From an uncultured Sterolibacterium sp. (lineage in GTDB: Bacteria > Pseudomonadota > Gammaproteobacteria > Burkholderiales > Rhodocyclaceae): a stretch of 45,581 nt of DNA. The notes beneath the pieces are model-generated. The model was not told where the DNA came from. It saw only the letters and a program-made list of their open reading frames with translations, and ran no database searches. This document shows, in pieces, positions 33,189-41,296 of this stretch; the stretch's first letter is position 1, and each line of letters starts with the position of its first letter. The stretch covers positions 1 to 45,581 of the forward strand of contig CAIVDC010000101.1 in assembly GCA_903904605.1 (NCBI GenBank), written 5' to 3'. Made by a program: the position numbers and the translations under genes.

Positions 33189-34109
33189 ATGACCTGGCTG
33201 CTGTTCCTAGAGCAGTGTCTGAACGGCCTCCAGTTCGGTCTGATGCTGTTCCTGCTGGCCGCCGGCCTGACGCTGATCTTCGGCATCATGGACCTGATCA
33301 ACCTCGCCCACGGCTCGCTGTACATGGTCGGGGCCTATCTGGTGGCGAGCATCAGCCAGGCCACCGGTTCCTTCACGCTCGCCATCGTGCTCGGCGTCGC
33401 GGCCACCGCCGCGATCGGCATGGCGCTCGAAGTGGCCGTCCTGCGCGGCCTGTACCGGCGCGATCATCTCTCGCAGGTGCTCGCCACGTTCGCGCTGATC
33501 ATCATCATCAACGAGACGACCCGGGTCATCTGGGGCGTGCAGCCGCTGCCGCTCAACGTCCCCGGGGCCCTGTCCGGGTCGGTGCGGCTGTTCCCCGGCA
33601 TCGACTACCCCGCCTTTCGCCTGGTCATCATTGCGGTCGGGCTCGCCGTGGCGCTCTCGCTCTACTTCCTGGTCGCGCGCACGCGTCTGGGCATGCTGGT
33701 GCGCGCCGGCGCGTCGAATCGTGAAATGGCCATGGTCATGGGCACCGATATCCGCTGGCTGTTCACCGCCGTGTTCGGCGTCGGCGCCGGCCTTTGCGCG
33801 CTGGCCGGCGCCATGCTCGGACCGCTCCTGGCGGTGCAGGTGGGCATGGGCGAGAACATTCTCATCCTCGCCTTCGTCACGGTGGTGATCGGCGGCATCG
33901 GTTCGATCCGCGGGGCCTTCGTCGGCGCGCTGCTGATCGGCATCGTCGATACTTTCGGCCGCGCCTTCATTCCGACCGGCTTGCGCGCCGTGCTCTCGCC
34001 CTCCGTCGCCGATGTGGCCGGACCGTCGCTGGCGTCGATTTCGATCTACCTCCTGATGGTCGGGGTTCTGTTCTGGAAGCCGCAGGGACTCTTCCCCGCG
34101 AGGGGCTGA
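33189..34109 (+). CDS. ABC transporter permease, LivH type
   Basis: A 306-residue inner-membrane permease of the branched-chain amino acid (HAAT) class. It starts FLEQCLNGLQFGLMLFLLAAGLTLIFGIMDLINLAHG, a signature of LivH. There are about eight hydrophobic segments, and the loop ASNREMAMVMGTDIRWLFTAVFGVG matches the EAA-like region that contacts the ATPase. It forms the channel with the LivM-type protein encoded next. The ribosome site ahead of the ATG at 33189 is weak. The next gene starts two bases after its stop. Confidence 0.9.
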   Translation: MTWLLFLEQCLNGLQFGLMLFLLAAGLTLIFGIMDLINLAHGSLYMVGAYLVASISQATGSFTLAIVLGVAATAAIGMALEVAVLRGLYRRDHLSQVLATFALIIIINETTRVIWGVQPLPLNVPGALSGSVRLFPGIDYPAFRLVIIAVGLAVALSLYFLVARTRLGMLVRAGASNREMAMVMGTDIRWLFTAVFGVGAGLCALAGAMLGPLLAVQVGMGENILILAFVTVVIGGIGSIRGAFVGALLIGIVDTFGRAFIPTGLRAVLSPSVADVAGPSLASISIYLLMVGVLFWKPQGLFPARG

Positions 34110-34111
34110 AC

Positions 34112-35053
34112 GTGGCCGGCTGGCGCCGTCATGCCTGGCTGCTGGTGGCGCTCGCTGCCGCGCTCGCCCTGCCGAAAATTGCCGCCATCGCCGGGCAGGA
34201 TTTCTATGTCTCGTTCGCCAGCCGGGTGCTGATCTGGGCGCTGCTCGCCTCAAGCCTGAACCTGCTGGTCGGCATGGGCGGAATGGTCAGCCTGGGCCAC
34301 GCCGCCTTCTTCGGCGCCGGGGCCTACGTGGTGGCCATCCTGTCGGTGGAGGCGCCCGGAGGGTCCAGCGCGCTCCTGGTCTGGCCTCTTGCCGTCGCGG
34401 TGAACGCCCTGCTGGCCTTCCTCATCGGCGCCATCTGCCTGCGCACGCGGGGTGTCTACTTCATCATGATCACCCTGGCGTTCGCTCAGATGTTCTTCTA
34501 CATTTTCACCTCGCTGACCCCCTACGGCGGCGACGACGGCTTATCGCTGGCCCGGCGCCTGACGCTGCCCGGCCTCGATATGGCCGGCGACGCAACGTTC
34601 TATTATGTGGTCCTGGCGATCTTCGCCGCCTGCCTCTTTGCCCTGGGCCGGTTGAAGGCGTCCCGCTTCGGCCGGGTACTCGCCGGCATCAAGGACAACG
34701 AGGCGCGCATGGAGTCGCTGGGCTATGCGACCTTTCGCTTCAAGCTCGTCGCCTACACCGTCGCAGGGGCTCTCGCGGGACTGGCCGGCGCACTGATGGC
34801 GAACCAGAACGGCTTCGTCAGCCCCAACATGATGTCCTGGGACCAGTCCGGCATCGCGCTGGTGATGGTGATCCTCGGCGGACTGGGCAGCCTGTGGGGC
34901 GGGTTCGCCGGCGCGACCGCGTTTCTCGTCCTCGAGGAAGTGCTCTCCGGCTTCAGCGCGCATTGGCAGATCGTCCTCGGACTGGTTCTGCTCGGCGTGG
35001 TGTTCTACGCGCCACTGGGCATCGCCGGTCTGTTTGCGAGGAAGCCGCGGTGA
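34112..35053 (+). CDS. ABC transporter permease, LivM type
   Basis: A 313-residue inner-membrane permease of the LivM family and partner of the LivH-type protein. The segment LIWALLASSLNLLVGMGGMVSLGHAAFFGAGAYV is diagnostic, and the ATPase-contact region reads IKDNEARMESLGYATFRFKLVAY. Eight to ten hydrophobic segments are visible. The GTG start at 34112 follows AGGGG with good spacing; no ATG is available near it. The stop overlaps the start of the next gene as GTGA. Confidence 0.9.
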   Translation: MAGWRRHAWLLVALAAALALPKIAAIAGQDFYVSFASRVLIWALLASSLNLLVGMGGMVSLGHAAFFGAGAYVVAILSVEAPGGSSALLVWPLAVAVNALLAFLIGAICLRTRGVYFIMITLAFAQMFFYIFTSLTPYGGDDGLSLARRLTLPGLDMAGDATFYYVVLAIFAACLFALGRLKASRFGRVLAGIKDNEARMESLGYATFRFKLVAYTVAGALAGLAGALMANQNGFVSPNMMSWDQSGIALVMVILGGLGSLWGGFAGATAFLVLEEVLSGFSAHWQIVLGLVLLGVVFYAPLGIAGLFARKPR

Positions 35054-35805
35054 ACGAACTGCTGCTGGAAACGCGCGCGCTGCGGAAGCGCTTCGGCGGC
35101 CTGGTGGCCACGGATTCGGTATCCCTCGCGGTGCGGCGCGGTGAATGCCACGCCCTGATCGGACCCAACGGCGCAGGGAAAACCACGCTGATCGCGCAGC
35201 TCGCCGGCTCCCTCGCCCCCGACGCGGGCAGCATCATCTTCGCGGGCGAGGATGTGACCGCCCTCCCCGCCCATCGCCGCGCCGCCCTTGGCCTGGCGCG
35301 CTCGTTCCAGATCACCAGCATCCTGCCCAGCTTCAGCGTGCTGGAAAACCTCGCCCTGGCCGTGCAGGCGGTCAGCGGATCGAGCTTCCGTTTCTGGCAG
35401 GCCGTGAAAGACGAGACCGCGCTCTTCGACCGGGCGCGGGAGATCCTGCATAGCGTGGGACTGGCGGAGATCGCCGAGCGGCAGGCCGGCAGCCTCGCCC
35501 ACGGCGAGCATCGCCAGCTGGAACTGGCCCTGGCCCTGGCCACGCGGCCGCAACTCATGCTGCTCGACGAACCCATGGCCGGCATGGGGCCGGAAGAGTC
35601 CGAGCAGATGGTGGCCCTGATCGCGGGACTCAAGGGCCGCTACACGCTGCTGCTGGTCGAGCACGACATGGACGCCGTGTTCCGTCTGGCCGATCGCGTC
35701 TCGGTGCTGGTGGACGGCCGGGTGATCGCCACCGGCACGGCGCGCGAAATCCGCGCCAATGCCGAAGTGAGGATCGCCTACCTGGGCGCGGAGGAGGTCG
35801 CTTGA
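35050..35805 (+). CDS. ABC transporter ATP-binding protein, LivG type
   Basis: A 251-residue ATPase. The Walker A motif is GPNGAGKT, the Q-loop lies in LARSFQITSILPSFSVLEN, the signature motif is a variant, LAHGEHRQLELA in place of LSGGQ, and the Walker B motif is LMLLDEP. His in LLLVEHDMDAVFRLADRVSVL is the switch histidine. It drives import together with the LivF-type ATPase. The GTG start at 35050 overlaps the LivM-type stop; no ATG start fits better. The signature variant is common in LivG-like proteins and need not mean loss of function. Confidence 0.9.
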   Translation: MNELLLETRALRKRFGGLVATDSVSLAVRRGECHALIGPNGAGKTTLIAQLAGSLAPDAGSIIFAGEDVTALPAHRRAALGLARSFQITSILPSFSVLENLALAVQAVSGSSFRFWQAVKDETALFDRAREILHSVGLAEIAERQAGSLAHGEHRQLELALALATRPQLMLLDEPMAGMGPEESEQMVALIAGLKGRYTLLLVEHDMDAVFRLADRVSVLVDGRVIATGTAREIRANAEVRIAYLGAEEVA

Positions 35806-36512
35806 GCCCGGTCCTCGAAGTCTCCGGCCTCGAATCCTTCTACGGCGCCAGCCAGGCGCTGTTCGGGGTGGACCTCGCCATCGGGCCGGGCGAGATGGTC
35901 ACACTGCTCGGGCGCAACGGCATGGGCAAGACGACGACGGTGAAGAGCATCGTCGGACTGCTCAGACCGCGGCACGGCACGGTGCGCTTTCGCGGCAAGT
36001 CGATCGCCGGCTGCGCCGCGGATCGCATCGGCCGCGCCGGCATCGGCCTGGTGCCGGAAGGCCGGCAGATCTTCCCCAATCTCACCGTGCGCGAGAACCT
36101 GACGGCCTGGGCCGCAAACCGCAGCGACGCCGCCGATCCCTGGACGCTGGCCAAGGTGTTCGCCTTCTTTCCGCGGCTCGAACAGCGGCAGGGGCATCTG
36201 GGCAATCAGCTTTCGGGCGGCGAGCAACAGATGCTGGCGATCGGGCGCGTGCTGATGACCAATCCCCACCTGTTGATCCTGGACGAGGCGACCGAGGGAC
36301 TCGCGCCGCTGGTTCGCCGGGAAATCTGGCGGTGCCTGATCGCGCTCAAGGCTGCGGGCCTGTCGCTGCTGCTGATCGACAAGAATGTGCGCAAGCTGGT
36401 GGAAATCGCCGACCGTCATTACATTATCGAACGCGGCCGGATCCAGTGGCAGGGAAGCTCGTCCGCGCTCGCGGGGCAGGAGGATCTTTGGCACCGATAT
36501 CTCGGCGTATAA
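35802..36512 (+). CDS. ABC transporter ATP-binding protein, LivF type
   Basis: A 236-residue ATPase and second nucleotide-binding subunit of the transporter. The Walker A motif is GRNGMGKT, the LivF-specific GIGLVPEGRQIFPNLTVRENL follows, the signature is LSGGEQQMLAIGR and the Walker B region LLILDEATEGLAP. The switch position reads LIDKNVRKLVEIADR, with Lys-Asn where Glu-Gln/His residues are more usual. The start is TTG at 35802, overlapping the LivG-type stop, with a strong GGAGGAGG upstream. Like other LivF proteins it ends shortly after the nucleotide-binding domain. Confidence 0.88.
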   Translation: MSPVLEVSGLESFYGASQALFGVDLAIGPGEMVTLLGRNGMGKTTTVKSIVGLLRPRHGTVRFRGKSIAGCAADRIGRAGIGLVPEGRQIFPNLTVRENLTAWAANRSDAADPWTLAKVFAFFPRLEQRQGHLGNQLSGGEQQMLAIGRVLMTNPHLLILDEATEGLAPLVRREIWRCLIALKAAGLSLLLIDKNVRKLVEIADRHYIIERGRIQWQGSSSALAGQEDLWHRYLGV

Positions 36513-36532
36513 ACCAAGCAAAGGAGAGGCAC

Positions 36533-37687
36533 ATGAAGGCGAAGCAGTTTTTCAGGAGCGCAGTGGCCGTGGTTCTTGTGAGCGCCGCGGCGGGGGCATG
36601 GGCACAGGTCAAGATCGGCGTGATCGCTTCGACCACCGGCCCGGCGGCCTTCGTCGGCATCCCGCAGAAGAATGCCGTTGCCCTGCTGCCAAAAAAGGCC
36701 GGCGGCCTTTCCATCGAGTACATCGCCTACGACGATGCCAGCGATCCGACACAAAGCGTGCAGCTCACGAGGAAGCTCCTCACCGAGTACAAGATCGACG
36801 CCCTGATCGGCCCCAGCGGCTCGCCCAATGCCATGGGCGTGCTCGCCTTCATGGCCGAGGCGCAGACGCCGATGCTGGCGCCGGTCGGCACTTCCGCAGT
36901 CGTCCTGCCGATGGACGACAAGAAGCACTGGGTATTCAAGACCCATCCCAACGACGAGGTGATCAGCGACGGCCTGGTCGCCGCCATGAGCCGGCGCGGC
37001 GTGAAGACCGTCGGCTTCATCGGCCGCAACGATCCCTACGGCGAGAACTGGTACAAGACCTTCGCGCCGATGGCGCAGAAGGCCGGCATCCAGATCGTCG
37101 CCAATGAGCGCTACGGCCGGCAGGACACCAGCGTGATCGCCCAGGTGCTCAAGGTGATCGCCGCCAAGCCGGATGCCGTCCTGATCGCCGGCGTCGCCGC
37201 TGACGCCGCATTGCCGCACGTCCAGCTCGTCGATTCCGGCTACAAGGGCAGCATCTATCACACGCACGGCTCGGCCTCCAACGACTTCATCAAGATCGGC
37301 GGCAGGAAGGTCGAAGGCGCGCTGGTCGTCGGGCCGCTGTTGCTGGTGCTGGAGGACATCGCCGACAGCGTCGCCACGAAGAAGGTGGCGCTGGAGTTCG
37401 TCCGCAACTACGAACGTCAATTCGGCAGCCAGCCGCCGATTTTCGCCGCCGGCACTTACGACGCCGGGTTGCTGCTGGCGCACGCGATTCCGGAAGCCGC
37501 GAAGAAGGGCAAGCCGGGCACGCCCGAGTTCCGCGCGGCCCTGCGCGATGCGCTGGAGAAGACCCATGAACTGGTCACCTCGCAGGGCGTCATCACCATG
37601 AGCGCGCTAGACCATTCGGGCTTCGATCATCGCGGCCGGGTGCTGCTCACGGTCAGGGACGGCAAGTTCGCGCTGGTCAAGGATTGA
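36533..37687 (+). CDS. Periplasmic binding protein of a Liv-type ABC transporter (third of three)
   Basis: A 384-residue type I periplasmic binding protein with a signal peptide at residues 1-24 (ending GAWA) and mature start QVKIGVIASTTGPAAFVGIPQKN. It resembles the protein at 10795 far more than the nearer one at 32000: both have DDASDP, a Y-KG-IY-TH-SASND stretch, GG-K/R-VEG and PGT-x-x-FR-ALRDALE. The ATG at 36533 has AAGGAGAGG upstream and lies 20 bases after the ATPase gene, so the transporter genes are framed by two different binding proteins. This suggests that one channel serves more than one ligand. Confidence 0.88.
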   Translation: MKAKQFFRSAVAVVLVSAAAGAWAQVKIGVIASTTGPAAFVGIPQKNAVALLPKKAGGLSIEYIAYDDASDPTQSVQLTRKLLTEYKIDALIGPSGSPNAMGVLAFMAEAQTPMLAPVGTSAVVLPMDDKKHWVFKTHPNDEVISDGLVAAMSRRGVKTVGFIGRNDPYGENWYKTFAPMAQKAGIQIVANERYGRQDTSVIAQVLKVIAAKPDAVLIAGVAADAALPHVQLVDSGYKGSIYHTHGSASNDFIKIGGRKVEGALVVGPLLLVLEDIADSVATKKVALEFVRNYERQFGSQPPIFAAGTYDAGLLLAHAIPEAAKKGKPGTPEFRAALRDALEKTHELVTSQGVITMSALDHSGFDHRGRVLLTVRDGKFALVKD

Positions 37688-37738
37688 GGACGAGGGTGGT
37701 CACGGACTGAGGCGAACCTCCCGCAGCGGAAAACCACG

Positions 37739-40700
37739 ATGGCCCTCGCCGACGTAGCCCTGGACGACAAGTACCGGCAGCATCGCGGCCGCGTCTTCCT
37801 GAGCGGCGTCCAGGCCCTGACGCGCCTGCCGATGTTGCAGCATCAGCGCGACCGGGCCGCCGGCCTCAACACCGCCGGCTATGTCTCGGGCTATCGCGGT
37901 TCCCCGCTGGGAGGACTGGATACCGCCCTGCATCAGGCCGAGGCTTTCCTTCGCGCCGAGGACATCAGCTTCCATCCGGGCGTCAATGAGGAACTGGCGG
38001 CGACGGCCGTCTGGGGCACGCAGCAGCTCCATCTGTTTCCCGGCCCGAAACGCGACGGCATCTTCTCCATGTGGTACGGCAAGGGGCCGGGCGTCGACCG
38101 CTGCGGCGACGTCTTCAAGCACGCCAACTACGCCGGCACTTCGCAGCACGGCGGCGTACTGGTGATTGCCGGCGACGACCACAGCGCCCGTTCCTCCGCC
38201 GTCGCGCACCAGAGCGAGCACGTTTTCTCCGCCTGCGGCATGCCGGTGCTGGCGCCGGCCGACCTCCAGGACACGCTCGACCTGGGCCTGCATGGCTGGG
38301 CCATGTCGCGCTATTCGGGCTGCTGGGTGGCGATGAAGGTCACCGCCGATTCGGCGGAAAGTTCGGCCACCGTGGAGCTCGATCCGCAGCGGGTGGTCAG
38401 CCGCCTGCCCGAAGACTTTGTCCTGCCCCGGGACGGCGTGCACCTCCGCTGGCCCGACCCGCAACTGGCGCAGGAACTGCGCATGCAGGAGTTCAAGGTC
38501 TATGCGGCGCTGGCTTATGCCCGGCGGAACGGGATCAATCATCTGGTCCTGGGCTCGCCCGACGCCGCCCTTCCGGCGCGGCTCGGCATCATCGCCTGCG
38601 GCAAGGCCTATCTCGATGTGCGCCAGGCGCTCGACGACCTCGGCATCGACGAAGCCGAGGCGGCCAGGATCGGCCTGCGCCTGTTCAAGGTCGGCATGCC
38701 CTGGCCGCTGGAAGCCGAGGGCGTGCGCCAGTTCTGCCGGGGCCTGGAAGAGGTCCTGGTGGTCGAGGAAAAACGCCAGATCATCGAATACCAGCTCAAG
38801 GAACAGCTCTACAACTGGCGCGAGGATGTGCGCCCGCGCGTCGTCGGCAAGTTCGACCAGACCGGCGAGTGGTCCGGCGCACACGGGCCGTGGCTGCTGC
38901 CGCCGACGGCGGAACTGACGCCGGCGATCGTCGCGCGCGCGATCGCCGGACGAATCAGCCGCTTTCACAGCTCGGAGACGATCCGGCAACGCCTGGCATT
39001 TCTCGAAGCCAAGGAGCAGGCGCTGGCCAGGCCGCGCCTGGTGCAGCCGAGGGCGCCCTACTTCTGTTCCGGCTGTCCGCACAATCTGTCGACGAAAGTC
39101 CCGAAAGGCTCCTTTGCCCTGGCCGGCGTCGGCTGCCACCTGCTGGCCCTGAGCATGGGCCGCGACACCCTGACCATCTGCCAGATGGGCGGCGAGGGCG
39201 CGGCCTGGCTCGGTCTGGCCGAGCATTCCGGCACGGCGCATGTCTTCGCCAACATGGGCGACGGCACCTACTACCATTCGGGTCTGCTGGCGATCCGCGC
39301 CGCGGTCGCCGCCGATCATTCGGGGCAGCCCGGCGGGTTTCGGTCGAGCCTTTCCCCCGGCCCCGTTCCCGCGAAAGGGGGTGGCGGCGGGATCAACATC
39401 ACCTTCAAGATCCTCTTCAACGACGCGGTGGCGATGACCGGCGGACAGCCGCTCGACGGACCGCTCAGCGTGCCGCAGATCAGCCGCCAGCTGGCGGCCG
39501 AAGGGCTGCGCCGGGTCGTCGTGCTGGCCGACGATCCGGATAAATATCCGGCCGGTGACGATTTCGCGCCCGGCACCGAGATTCGTCCGCGCGAGGACCT
39601 CGACCGGGTGCAGCGCGAATTGCGCGAGACGCCCGGCGTCTCGGCGCTGATCTACGACCAGACCTGCGCCGCGGAGAAGCGACGCCGGCGCAAGCGCGGC
39701 ACCTACGCCGATGCGCCCCGGCGCGTCTTCATAAACGAACTGGCCTGCGAGGGCTGCGGCGACTGCAGCGTGAAATCGAATTGCCTGTCCGTGCTGCCGG
39801 TGGAAACCGAGTACGGCCGCAAACGCGCGATCGACCAGTCCTCGTGCAACAAGGACTACGCCTGCGTCGCCGGGTTCTGCCCGAGCATCGTCACCGTCGA
39901 AGGCGGAGCCCTGCGCCGAGGCGAAGCGGTGGCCGGATTGACCGCTGCGGCAGCCGATCTGCCCGAGCCGCCGCAGGCGGATCTCTCCCGGCCTTACGGC
40001 ATCCTGATCGCCGGCGTCGGCGGCACGGGCGTGGTCACCATCGGCGCCCTGATCGCCATGGCGGCGCACCTCGAGAGCAAGGGCGTCACGGTGCTGGACA
40101 TGACCGGCCTGGCGCAGAAGGGCGGCGCGGTGACCTCGCACGTCCGTCTGGCAAGGCGCCAGGACTTGCTGCATGCGGCGCGGATCGCTACCGGCGAAGC
40201 CAATACCGTGCTCGGTTGCGACATTCTGGTCGCCGTCGGCGACGACGCCCTGGCCAAGACGCAATCCGGCTTCAGCCGGATGATCATCAACACCGCCCGA
40301 ATGATCACCGGCGATTTCGTCCGCGATGCCGATCAGGCCTATCCGCTGGCCGCGATCCAGGATCAGCTCAAGGAAGCCGTCGGCCCCGATGCCGCCGAGT
40401 TCCTCGACGCCACGCGTCTCGCGACGCTGCTGACGGGCAATTCGATCATGAGCAACATGATCCTCCTCGGCTATGCCTGGCAGCGCGGCCAGGTGCCGGT
40501 TTCCGGGGAGGCGCTGATGCGGGCGATAGAGCTCAACGGCGTCGCCGTCGAAGAAAACCGCCGGGCCTTCTTCTGGGGGCGCCGTGCCGCTGTCGACCCC
40601 GAGGGGACGGAGCAGATCGCCCGCGCCGCAGCGCCGCTGCTGCCTTCGCACCGGCTGTCGCAAGATCTCGACGAAGTCGTGACGCGCCGCCACGACGCTC

Positions 40701-41296
40701 TGGCGGCTTACCAGGACCGCTCTTACGCCCGGCGCTACACCGGCCTGATCGACCGCGTCCGCGCTGCCGAAGCTGCGGCCGTGCCCGGTGCGGACCGACT
40801 GGCCGAGGCGGTGGCGCGCAATTATTTCAAGCTGCTCGCCTACAAGGACGAGTACGAAGTAGCGCGACTGTTCATCGACCCGGAGTTCAGCCGCGCGCTG
40901 GACCATGTCTTCACGGGCAATTTCCGCCTGCGCTTTCATCTGGCGCCGCCTTTTCTCGGCCGTGCCGATCCGGAAAGCGGCGAAGCGAAGAAGCGTTCCT
41001 TCGGTCCGTGGCTGATGCCGGTATTTCATCTCCTGGCGAAATTGAAGTTCCTGCGCGGCACGCCCTGGGATATTTTCGGCTATCGCGCCGAACGCCGCAT
41101 GGAACGCGAACTGATCCGGGAATACGAGGCGACTATCGAAACGCTGCTGGCCGCGCTGGTTCCGGAAAACCACGCACGGGCGGTGGCCATCGCGCGGCTG
41201 CCCGAGACCCTGCGCGGCTACGGGCCGATCAAGGCGGCCAGCGCGGCCGCGTACCGCGCCAGGCGCGAACAGCTGCTGGCGGCGACCGGTGATTGA
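37739..41296 (+). CDS. Fused indolepyruvate ferredoxin oxidoreductase (IorA-IorB type)
   Basis: A 1185-residue single-chain 2-ketoacid:ferredoxin oxidoreductase that would convert indolepyruvate (or another aryl pyruvate), CoA and an oxidised acceptor to the aryl-acetyl-CoA and CO2. The N-terminal part (about 1-330) is the pyrimidine-binding half, starting GYVSGYRGSPLGGLDTALHQ. The thiamine diphosphate half (about 430-620) contains CSGCPHNLSTKVPKG and MGDGTYYHSGLLAIR. A ferredoxin-like stretch has Cys670, Cys673, Cys676 and Cys682, then DQSSCNKDYACVAGFCPS. The IorB-like domain starts at GILIAGVGGTGVVT (about 757). Residues 526-551 (nt 39314-39391) look like an in-frame insertion. It links tryptophan transamination to indoleacetyl-CoA. 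Its stop overlaps the nnrS start by 8 bases. Confidence 0.87.
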   Translation: MALADVALDDKYRQHRGRVFLSGVQALTRLPMLQHQRDRAAGLNTAGYVSGYRGSPLGGLDTALHQAEAFLRAEDISFHPGVNEELAATAVWGTQQLHLFPGPKRDGIFSMWYGKGPGVDRCGDVFKHANYAGTSQHGGVLVIAGDDHSARSSAVAHQSEHVFSACGMPVLAPADLQDTLDLGLHGWAMSRYSGCWVAMKVTADSAESSATVELDPQRVVSRLPEDFVLPRDGVHLRWPDPQLAQELRMQEFKVYAALAYARRNGINHLVLGSPDAALPARLGIIACGKAYLDVRQALDDLGIDEAEAARIGLRLFKVGMPWPLEAEGVRQFCRGLEEVLVVEEKRQIIEYQLKEQLYNWREDVRPRVVGKFDQTGEWSGAHGPWLLPPTAELTPAIVARAIAGRISRFHSSETIRQRLAFLEAKEQALARPRLVQPRAPYFCSGCPHNLSTKVPKGSFALAGVGCHLLALSMGRDTLTICQMGGEGAAWLGLAEHSGTAHVFANMGDGTYYHSGLLAIRAAVAADHSGQPGGFRSSLSPGPVPAKGGGGGINITFKILFNDAVAMTGGQPLDGPLSVPQISRQLAAEGLRRVVVLADDPDKYPAGDDFAPGTEIRPREDLDRVQRELRETPGVSALIYDQTCAAEKRRRRKRGTYADAPRRVFINELACEGCGDCSVKSNCLSVLPVETEYGRKRAIDQSSCNKDYACVAGFCPSIVTVEGGALRRGEAVAGLTAAAADLPEPPQADLSRPYGILIAGVGGTGVVTIGALIAMAAHLESKGVTVLDMTGLAQKGGAVTSHVRLARRQDLLHAARIATGEANTVLGCDILVAVGDDALAKTQSGFSRMIINTARMITGDFVRDADQAYPLAAIQDQLKEAVGPDAAEFLDATRLATLLTGNSIMSNMILLGYAWQRGQVPVSGEALMRAIELNGVAVEENRRAFFWGRRAAVDPEGTEQIARAAAPLLPSHRLSQDLDEVVTRRHDALAAYQDRSYARRYTGLIDRVRAAEAAAVPGADRLAEAVARNYFKLLAYKDEYEVARLFIDPEFSRALDHVFTGNFRLRFHLAPPFLGRADPESGEAKKRSFGPWLMPVFHLLAKLKFLRGTPWDIFGYRAERRMERELIREYEATIETLLAALVPENHARAVAIARLPETLRGYGPIKAASAAAYRARREQLLAATGD
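39346..39390. repeat. Repeat-like segment inside the oxidoreductase gene
   Basis: This in-frame segment aligns with the intergenic sequence at 27208-27251 and encodes SLSPGPVPAKGGGGG. Homologous enzymes as I recall them run directly from AAVAA to a short Gly/Asn-Val-x-Ile-Thr stretch, so about 25 residues here look inserted. The peptide is glycine- and proline-rich, as expected for a translated GC-rich repeat placed in a surface loop. Confidence 0.4.

Noticed and set aside
37700-41173. Very long minus-strand open frame opposite the oxidoreductase gene (similar ones at 8350-10665, 25021-27234, 42416-44368)
   Set aside because: In GC-rich DNA, frames opposite real genes stay open by codon bias. 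These translations are rich in Arg, His, Gly and Ala without family motifs, while the plus-strand proteins have complete active sites.
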